Assembly: GCA_947095585.1 (NCBI GenBank)
Contig: OX352763.1
Span: forward strand, 14,495,462 to 14,559,461
Origin: Nephrocerus scutellatus
Lineage: Eukaryota; Arthropoda; Insecta; Diptera; Pipunculidae
Reading direction: 5' to 3'
Length of the DNA stretch: 64,000 bases
This document shows positions 57,375 through 64,000 of this stretch, piece after piece. Under the pieces are notes generated by a model that saw only the letters and a program-made list of their open reading frames with translations, did no database searches and was not told the origin of the DNA. Numbering within the stretch: the first letter of the stretch is position 1; every line of letters starts with the position of its first letter. Made by a program: the position numbers and the translations under genes.

Positions 57375-57735
57375 AAAAAACGTTTTTCAGGTACAAACTT
57401 TTATATAAACATCGAAACACGCCACACAGGCGTAATAATCGCCAACATATCTGTTTTTGAGGTCAAAGCTATTTTAAAGAATTTGCTTTATTCCACGCTT
57501 CACACCCGTCAGACGCCACTCGCGACATGCGTCAAAAGTGGGATATCAAAATCGGCCCTGACATTGAGCCGCTCACAAAATTTCAGCCCTCTAGGTCTGG
57601 CGAAAGGTGGTTAAAAAGACCTCAAAAAACGAGAAAATGGCGTGATTTCAAACCATCATACGTACCACACGCGACACGTGACACGCTTCGTACCTGGAAT
57701 ATAAAAAATGGTATTTTGGCCTTAGATACTCACAA
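57375..57735 (-). repeat. Repeat R, inverted copy with right terminus
   Basis: On the minus strand it reads, from 57,735 outward: GTATCTAAGGCCAAAATACC, ATTTTTTATATTCC, GCGTGTCACGTGTCGCGTGT, TTTTTAACCACCTTTCGCC, GACCTAGAGGGCTGAAATTT, GTGAGCGGCTCAATGTCAGG, then CAGATATGTTGGCGATTATT and GTGGCGTGTTTCGATG at the right terminus near 57,395. It corresponds to the last two monomers of the array at 37,860-38,215. Its inner edge directly adjoins a family C LINE piece whose other side carries an R copy in the opposite orientation. Confidence 0.8.
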
Positions 57736-57744
57736 CATTCTGCG

Positions 57745-58690
57745 TACTGCCATGCGCACCTGCCCTACGATGGCACTACAAGCTGTTGTAGTGCTTTCAA
57801 CCTGGCAAATCTTCATCAGGAAGATGGCCGCTAGATGAAGCTGAATCTAGAATACGGGTACAAACCATGTGACTATGTGGGACACCTGCAAATTCTTGAC
57901 TCAATTCCTGAAAGCGGCATGTTGTGCACAATCCCTGACATTATGATCAAAGAGTCCTGTTTCGGTTATTGGAGGTAGATATATTGGACAAGGCATAGTT
58001 GTCCAATGGTGTTCCTGCACTGGACGCTGGAGGTCTGGTCTGGTTTACAGATGGATCAAAGATGGAAACTGGAGTTGGATCTGGTGTCTTTGGAACCAAG
58101 ACCAAAGTCTCGATACCAATGGGAAAAAGTCCCACGGTTTTTAAGGCGGAACTCCATACCATCCGGGATGAACGCGCTAGAATATATATCTTTTCAGATA
58201 GCCAGGCAACACTTAAAGCGCTCTCGTCGAACTTAATGGACTCGTTATCAGTCAAAAACTGCTACGATACACTTCAACGTCTTGCCCGACACAACAGAGT
58301 GAAACTCTTCTGGGTCCCTGGTCATCATCAGGTAATCCCAGGCAACGAATCTGCAGATGTACTAGCTAGGGTTGTCTCGAAATCTGCGTTAATAGGATCT
58401 GAACCCTACTGTGATGTCAACTGGGCTGCGCCACAGCACTGATAATTGTTGGGAGCACTAACTTTGTCTTGCCCACTAGGAAATCGTCCCGGGGACGAAA
58501 CAATCAATCTCCTATAAGGAAATCCTTAATTTAAATAGGGTTAGCAAGGGTTAGGAAGCTGCTGAGTTTTCTTGCGCTAGCGGTATCATCTTAACAAAAT
58601 TGTTGTGGGCTCAGAGACAGAATGTAGGTTATGCTCGGAAGACAATGAGTCATTCGAGCATATTCTCTGTGAATGCCCAGCATTACTTTG
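57745..58690 (+). pseudogene. Family C LINE, RT end, RNase H and Cys/His tail
   Basis: Starts in the RT connection (MRTCPTMALQAVVVLSTWQI, 57,750), then LEYGYKPCDYVGHLQILDSI. A 148-codon frame (57,999-58,442) holds an RNase H domain with all four acidic residues: D in GLVWFTDGSKMETG, E in FKAELHTI, D in YIFSDSQATLKALSS, D in GHHQVIPGNESADVLA. About 15 residues between the second and third blocks are missing, which probably removes a helix of the fold. Past the stop the tail reads ETECRLCSEDNESFEHILCE and CPALLWLRRRI, a CCHC-type pattern with the cysteines intact. It lacks endonuclease and RT palm, so it cannot retrotranspose. Confidence 0.85.
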
Positions 58691-58915
58691 GTTAAGGAGA
58701 CGCATTTTAAAAACGTTTTTTTAACTTGACTTGACTCCTGTTTGTATTGGCGATTACTTTGAGGTAATTTTAAACCACCTTTCATACGACCTAGTTGGCT
58801 CAAATTTTGTGAGTGTCTAAGTCCCAAATAGCGTTTTTTATAATCCGCGTGTGACACGTGCCGTGTTTCGCGAGTGGCTCATATAATGGGTGGACATTTT
58901 TTCTCGACTTCTTTC
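58690..58915 (+). repeat. Repeat R, copy with left terminus
   Basis: Starts at the left terminus (CGTTTTTTTAACTTGACTTG), followed by TGAGGTAATTTTAAACCACC, CGACCTAGTTGGCTCAAATT, GAGTGTCTAAGTCCCAAATA, GCGTTTTTTATAATCCG and a CG-rich block with ACACGTGCCGTGTTTCGCG. It begins right at the end of the family C tail and is inverted relative to 57,375-57,735. A pogo/Tigger fragment follows. Confidence 0.8.
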
Positions 58916-58924
58916 TTTTTAAAT

Positions 58925-59225
58925 AGTACTGAAGTTCTCTGAATAATATCGTTATGATATACTTGGTGACTACTGCTCTACCCTTGCTGATGCTTTCATT
59001 GCTAAAGAAGGATTTTTTTTATAAAAGATCGTATCCATGATTTTCCTGGTCTGGTTCAGGTTTTTAATGTTGTTAATCGCTTTGTATATTTCATTATTTT
59101 CTGGACCGTATTTAACAGATCCTCTGTTTTTAGTGAAAATTCACATGGAAACCACTGCGTAATCAGTTTTTCCTCTTCAGCGTTTAAATAATGCTCTGGA
59201 TTTTGCCCTTTAAGCGGTTATACTT
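58925..59225 (-). pseudogene. Pogo/Tigger-type transposase, CENP-B-like DNA-binding part
   Basis: The minus strand from 59,195 reads NAEEEKLITQWFPCEFSLKT, EDLLNTVQKIMKYTKR, a stop, then TRPGKSWIRSF and, after a frameshift, SNESISKGRAVVTKYIITIL and FRELQYYLK. This is the second helix-turn-helix of pogo/Tigger/CENP-B-type transposases (L...EE..LV.W......G.P.T..DLL..VQKI; GRPGKKW...FL; SKGRA.VT). The block order is right and continuous except for one stop and one frameshift. The DDE catalytic domain is absent, so it is a fossil. No host-type context suggests domestication. Confidence 0.7.
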
Positions 59226-60844
59226 CTGCCATACAGTATGTGTACATAGATACAGTGTGATAAGTATTAACCGAAAAGGGATATGTATACATCGGTATCA
59301 AGGTGGCGATGGAAAGGAAAGCAACAAAACTAATCAGGAACACTGTTGCATGCAGTCTATATGAGATGAATGGCTAATAACACACCCACAGATTTCAAGT
59401 TCCGAAATTAAATTTTTGCAGAAGAACTTTTCGGACTAAATTATGTCAACGCACGACATTGTGACCTCAGTAACCATGGACACTTCATCTTCCATTCTTC
59501 TAAGCACGCGGATGCGAATTGCTCAATTGGAATTCAAATTATATCAACAAGGACGAAAACGATAACGATACTCAAAAAGCGCTCGTTGAGCAACCATCGT
59601 CAGTAGGTGGTAGGTACTCTAAGCTATGTTTAACGATGCTTGGTATGTATGGAAGGTTTTAGCACACAGTCGACTGCAAACTGGTCGTCACACCTCATCA
59701 TCATTTACTCACTTGCACAGCGTAGCCACGAGTATACATCCCTGTTTCTGGTGGATTTAAATTTTTGTGCGATACTTTTGTTGGTGTCGCCACAAATTAC
59801 CCGTTCATGTGTCAAGAAGCGGGTCCAACATCCAACATTAAAATTATTGTTGAAATGTTCTTGTTTTGTGTTTCGCTGTTTAAGCGACTAAAACGGAAAA
59901 TCAAACAGAAAATAACAATGCATGAACACGATGTTCGGTTGGGATCAGTATGCTGGTTCAAGCTAAGTGCGCGACGGTTCTACACCTCATTAACCTACAT
60001 GTACTCGCTCAACCCGCTCACAGAGTACCGAATCTGAAGAGTATATGTGTGTACCTGGATATACTACATGAAGAGTTCCGTGTGTTGTCCGTGCCTCCTG
60101 TTAGTGTTCTTGACGTTCATCACTAAATAGCTCTCATTAGAGGAACTCCTAATAGCACCGGTAAATGGATGTCGGTCGAAAACTCTGCTGCGGTGAAAAG
60201 TGCAACTAACTATTTATTAAAGTTTTGTTCATTGAATCAATAAAATATTTTTTGCAAGGAAAAACTTTCATACAGCACATACTCGTACGTTGAAGGATTA
60301 TTAATAAATATAATTTAACAAAGAGCTTTCAACAAAGTCGAAGGGTCATTTGGGTTACAATTCTTAATCCTAGCTCTAGTAGTCTTAAGCCATCTGTTGT
60401 CTACTTAAGAATGACCTGAGATTTTTTAAACAGTAATAAAAAAACAAGAATAAGTTCGTAAAAAAGTTTTTTTTATATGCCAAAAAATGCAAAACACAGT
60501 GTTGGCGTTAGGAAGTTAAGGAGTCTAATATCTAGGTGTTTTACTTGATAAGAGATTGTAATTCAAAAATTAGAGCGGTCACCTGAAGATACATTTTTAA
60601 TTTGCGAAATAGCTATGGTCTTCAGTTTATATAACAGAGTGACTGAAGAATATGAAGGCATTTTTTGGCAGAAATATTATACCGCAATGTAGTTATATGG
60701 TCTATATATATGGTTTCTAGACACAATAAGTCTGGTCTGGTTGATGTTTTTGGATCCAATCGAGTTCATTGTCATCTTCATCGTCTATATGTTTGGCTCT
60801 TTGTGATGTCACTTGAACAGCTTCACGGATATTTCTTAAAGTTG
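59226..60844. other. AT-rich stretch, no gene seen
   Basis: No supported gene. Frames at 59,640-60,037 (plus) contain several Cys and Lys residues but match nothing known to me. The last 60 bp (LEQLHGYFLKLLL in one frame) may be the decayed lead-in to the RTE fragment. Confidence 0.4.
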
Positions 60845-61655
60845 CTATTATTAAAGCCACCGATGATGGCTCAAAATATCATGTGTTGCATAGAGGAAAG
60901 CTGTCAGAGGAATTCGAGATTCTAAGTGGGGTACGACCAGGTTGCATTCTATCGCCAATTCCTTTTTTTGTTGGTGTTAGCGATGTGATTCGCGCAGCTT
61001 AATCTACTGGAAACGGAGGAATTCGTTGGACTCTTACATCTCAACTCAAACATCTGGACTACGCTGACGAAGTTTGTTTACTCTCACACAGGATTATGGA
61101 GTTGTACCAAAAAAAAAACAAATGTGGAAAGGGAGGCAAATATTGTGGGTTTGCATTAATCCATCCCACAATCCATCAACCTCGGCACTAACGCAGTAAC
61201 TCAAGTCGACCGAAGGTGGAACTGAACAGAACATTGTTAGCCGAATCGTCAAAGCAAAATCCGTATTTGGATTGATGTCCATGATATGGCAAAGCAATGC
61301 GATCAGCTTAAACTATTCCGTTCAAATGTTGTGCTGTGCTGGGTGCAACACTTGGAAGGTGACTATCACAAAAAGATTAAAAACGTTCGTAAATAGGTGC
61401 CTACGGAACATCTTACGAGTTTTCGGGCCTAACCATATTTCTAACGAACATCTTTACCAGAGAACAGGTCAGGAACCAATAGGCCCAACCATCAAAAGAC
61501 TTAAGTGGCAGTGGATTGGTCATACACTCCGATAAGGTGACAGCTCCATAGCAAACCCAATGCAATGGAATCTGTTATCTCAATATGGTAGAAGAACGGG
61601 TCGTCCGAGAAATATATGGCGCAGAACAGTTGAGGAGAAGGCACGACGCGACACT
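60845..61655 (+). pseudogene. Family E (RTE-type) LINE, RT palm to C-terminus
   Basis: The + strand reads IKATDDGSKYHVLHRGKLSE, EFEILSGVRPGCILSPIPFF (61,000-ish; RT block with GVRQGC in functional copies), GIRWTLTSQLKHLDYADEVC (61,050; YADD is YADE here), then with frameshifts INTSALTQ-type text, IVSRIVKAKSVFGLM (61,240), CNTWKVTITKRLKTFVNRCL, RNILRVFGPNHISNEHLYQR and KRLKWQWIGHTLR (61,510). GRPRN.W...VEE.AR follows. It lacks the endonuclease and RT block A. Stops and the YADE change make it inactive. Confidence 0.8.
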
Positions 61656-61656
61656 T

Positions 61657-62165
61657 CTATCGTATGGAAAATAATATATGGAACTCCTCGCAAATCTCCC
61701 GGAATCTGAGGCTAACGATATTCAGATCTAACGTTCTCTCAATACTCTTGTATGGCTGCGAAACGTGGAAAGTCACAGAGTCAGTTGCGACGCGCCTCCA
61801 AGTCTTCGTCGACAAGTGCTTAAGGAGGATACTAAGAATAAGATGGCCGGACATTATCACCAATCAAGACTTGTGAAGAGTAACGCAGCAGGAAGCAATC
61901 GCGATCACCATCAGACGACGAAAATGGAGCTGGATTGGCCACACTTTGAGAAAGCCAGCGGACGATATTACGAAACTAGCGCTCGACTAGAATCCTCAAG
62001 GTAGCCGCCGAGTTGGCCGTCCTAGCAATCCATGTATTGAATAGAAGAGGAAGCAAGATCCCAGGGGACAGAGTGGCGTTTCTTGAAACCTCAGGCGATA
62101 AATCGTGTTCGTTGGCGGGCGTGTGTAGAAGCCCTATGCTACACCGCGGAGCAAACGAAAGAAAG
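61657..62165 (+). pseudogene. Family E (RTE-type) LINE, second C-terminal segment
   Basis: Directly after the previous segment the same part of an RTE element appears again: NNIWNSSQISRNLRLTIFRS, NVLSILLYGCETWKVTESVA, RLQVFVDKCLRRILRIRWPD, IITNQDL, then with a frameshift LDWPHFEKASGRYY and the region equivalent to RRVGRPSNTW, GVAFLETSGD and RWRACVEALC. ILLYGCETW and LRRILRI..PD..TN..L correspond to CNTWKVT and LRNILRVFGPN upstream. The two copies differ at many bases, so they are separate insertions or an old duplication, not a recent one. Ends near GAAAGAAAGAAGGAGAAACC. Confidence 0.8.
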
Positions 62166-63534
62166 AAGGAGAAACCGTTCTATAAGGAACGTCCTACAGT
62201 TATACAGTGTGTAAGTTTGTCAAACAGCATATTGCCTGTGAAAACTAAAATCTTATATAATATATGATTCTTAACTAAAACAAAAAAAAACTAAAACGTA
62301 GTGCAGTTTCTTATTGCAACCAAACAAAATGATGCGACGAACCTACAGAGACGCTGTGAAGTAAAGGAGAAACTTCTTAGTTTCGTTGAAAAATTCAATC
62401 TAAAGAAAATAAAAGATTTATTTCGGCGAAGCTTTTGTTCTTGCTCCCTTGTGGCATACTCGTATTCGTATAAAGCGCCTGCATATCATGCGTGCTCATA
62501 CGTTGGATGCCTAATAATAATTCAGAAACACATAATTTATCATTTACCATCAATTCATGGTTAAGAGCAACCCATGAATATCCTCATAGAAGAAAATGAA
62601 GAAAAGTGGTTTTTTGTTGCCAACCAATAGGATCTGAATTTTAAATTCGATGAAATGAAAAAAAAAACAAGCGATTGCTTTTTGGGAGGTTAAACAGATT
62701 TTTTTGGGAACATGCTTCGTTAACAGACGATACACATAGATTTAAAAGATCAAGGAGACTTACTCCTACTGGCGCTTATCGGTATTTGGAATAAGAAACA
62801 CACACACATTCACAAAGTTACAATCTACATTAATTAAGTGTTTGTCTCAGCCTCCTAGTCAAAGTTTGGTTTGCTGCTGCAAGAAAAAGACTACCAAAAC
62901 TTTAACAATAAGCAGGCAATTCACAAAAGTACAACATTTGGTGATGAAAAGGATTAAGGATTTTATTCGGTCCCTCTGGCACTAAGCTAAGGATAGTTTA
63001 TGTATATGTATACATTTTTGAAATAAGTTTTGCATGTGTTCATTTCGAACGAGGAAGTAGAATTGTTTCTCAACTGTTTAACAGGATGTTTTGCGATTTG
63101 AACAATTTTTCCTGTGTTCGAATATCAATGACTACAAGGACGGGCAGCAATGATCAAGCAACAACCAGAAACAGGACATTAAGTGTGTGCATTAAAACCG
63201 AAACCGACTGTCTGCACATTGCAAAAAGTGCAAACATTCATAGTTTCAAGGGTAGCCAAAGAGGTAAATAATTCATCTTCTACACCACCAGTTCGGGTTT
63301 GGAAGAGAAGTGCAGTGGGTAAGTAGGTGAACAAACCAGAATATAAGGAAAATTTATTCGAAATAAGTGGATGCTAAATGGAAGGGGAAAAGGCGCTATG
63401 AATAAAACCTAAATACCTCCCTTGAATTCTCATGAATTCTTTATGATGTTTTCGTATCTAAAACTCCTTTTCATGATCTAGATGACTAAGGACAGTAAGT
63501 TTGTTTTAAAAAAAACGCTTTTTAAACTTAATAT
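62166..63534. other. AT-rich stretch, no gene seen
   Basis: No supported feature. Frames of 61-87 codons here are unrecognised. Confidence 0.45.
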
Positions 63535-63900
63535 ATTTAATCTTTATACTTTTTTCCAACAGCTGTATACAATGCTAGTAAGACTCATTAGAACTTATGC
63601 ATCCAAAGTTTGTTGGCTTGAATACACTACGACAACGCTGCTTGAAAAAATGTATAGAGGTGTCCGCCTTGGATCAAGGGTACTGTGTGTGCCTGCTACT
63701 ACTGAGCTTTATAAGGAAGATCTTATATAAACTGCAGTTGGAATAAAAATTCAAACCAAGGGATCATGTGGGCTACCTTAAGGTACTCAACTCAATCGTG
63801 GGAACAAATATGTTCTAACAGAATGACCAGAGTATTTTTGTTAAGTAGAAATATCGGATCGTGACAATTGGTCCAAAATCGAAATACTATGAATGAAAGA
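63535..63900 (+). pseudogene. Family C LINE, RT thumb/connection remnant
   Basis: The + strand reads LYTMLVRLIRTYASKVCWLE, corresponding to WLYTAVVRPTFLYGVTVWW in the copy at 15,400; then LEKMYRGVRLGSRVLCVPAT (L..VQR..CLGI.GA.RT.PT region) and, after the stop and a frameshift, DHVGYLKVLNSIVGTNMF, which aligns with DYVGHLQILDSIPESGM at 57,880 and DFVGNLKILDSIPKRDMF at 45,290. No catalytic residues lie in this region. The fragment probably continues towards an RNase H domain beyond the window, but stops already break it. Confidence 0.65.
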
Positions 63901-64000
63901 TAGAGTCTTGAGTGTGTGATTCCAACCGTATACCAGAGACTCGAAACTTCTGGGTATCTTCCAGGATAAAATCCATGCCACGAAATATCTGCCCCAGTAT

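Noticed and set aside
57999..58442. Cellular RNase H1 gene
   Set aside because: It is preceded by a LINE RT connection segment and followed by the Cys/His tail of family C; the same order occurs in other copies.

Overview
The window reads as an AT-rich dipteran genome segment. A tephritid fruit fly is my best guess, because the one intact transposon is a mariner-superfamily element with DD41D catalytic spacing, like rosa of Ceratitis; this is inference. I found no convincing host exon, tRNA, rRNA, CRISPR array or bacterial operon. About half of the 64 kb is a transposable-element graveyard and the rest is single-copy-looking AT-rich DNA, probably intergenic or a large intron.

One gene is intact: a 373-codon transposase at 40,717-41,838 (minus), inside a 1,304-bp element (40,611-41,914) with 22-bp terminal inverted repeats and a TA duplication. 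It sits inside a gypsy-like LTR remnant, which is followed by a truncated LINE, so three insertions are layered.

The other coding traces are broken LINEs, which I sort into five families by recurring peptide blocks. Family A (jockey/CR1-like): 4,967-5,170, 10,983-12,895, 26,010-26,250, 42,052-43,085, 51,120-51,345. Family B (APE endonuclease plus RT, often mislabelled as craniofacial development protein 2): 1,373-1,502, 16,030-16,165, 20,925-22,510, 29,230-30,925, 32,830-34,965, 52,795-54,640. Family C (I-like, RT plus RNase H plus terminal Cys/His tail): 5,170-5,950, 14,320-15,990, 44,655-46,365, 49,868-50,500, 57,745-58,690, 63,535-63,900. Family D (another CR1/jockey-type LINE): 20,290-20,790 and 39,650-40,135. 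Family E (RTE-type): 25,268-25,690, 44,488-44,650, 60,845-61,655, 61,657-62,165. DNA-transposon fossils are a hAT element of ZMYM/TTF type (7,484-8,693), a pogo/Tigger-type DNA-binding domain (58,925-59,225) and two small mariner scraps (4,702-4,746; 13,252-13,398). LTR remnants lie near 1,517, 26,525, 35,516, 40,389 and 46,490. Two tRNA-like SINE copies lie near 7,040 and 49,440.

The most unusual non-coding signal is a repeat I call R. Its monomers of roughly 100-160 bp alternate AT-rich blocks with CG-rich blocks such as CGCGTGTCGCGTGT. One long array (37,260-38,240) has both termini, a partial copy sits in a family B LINE (33,125-33,280), and two copies in opposite orientation flank a family C RNase H segment (57,375-57,735 and 58,690-58,915), a foldback-like layout. 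Next to the long array is a 90-bp higher-order minisatellite built from 10-bp units. The coding pieces do not form a pathway; the window records successive insertion, internal deletion and decay. I cannot name a new biological system here. The best leads are the intact DD41D element and the R repeat.
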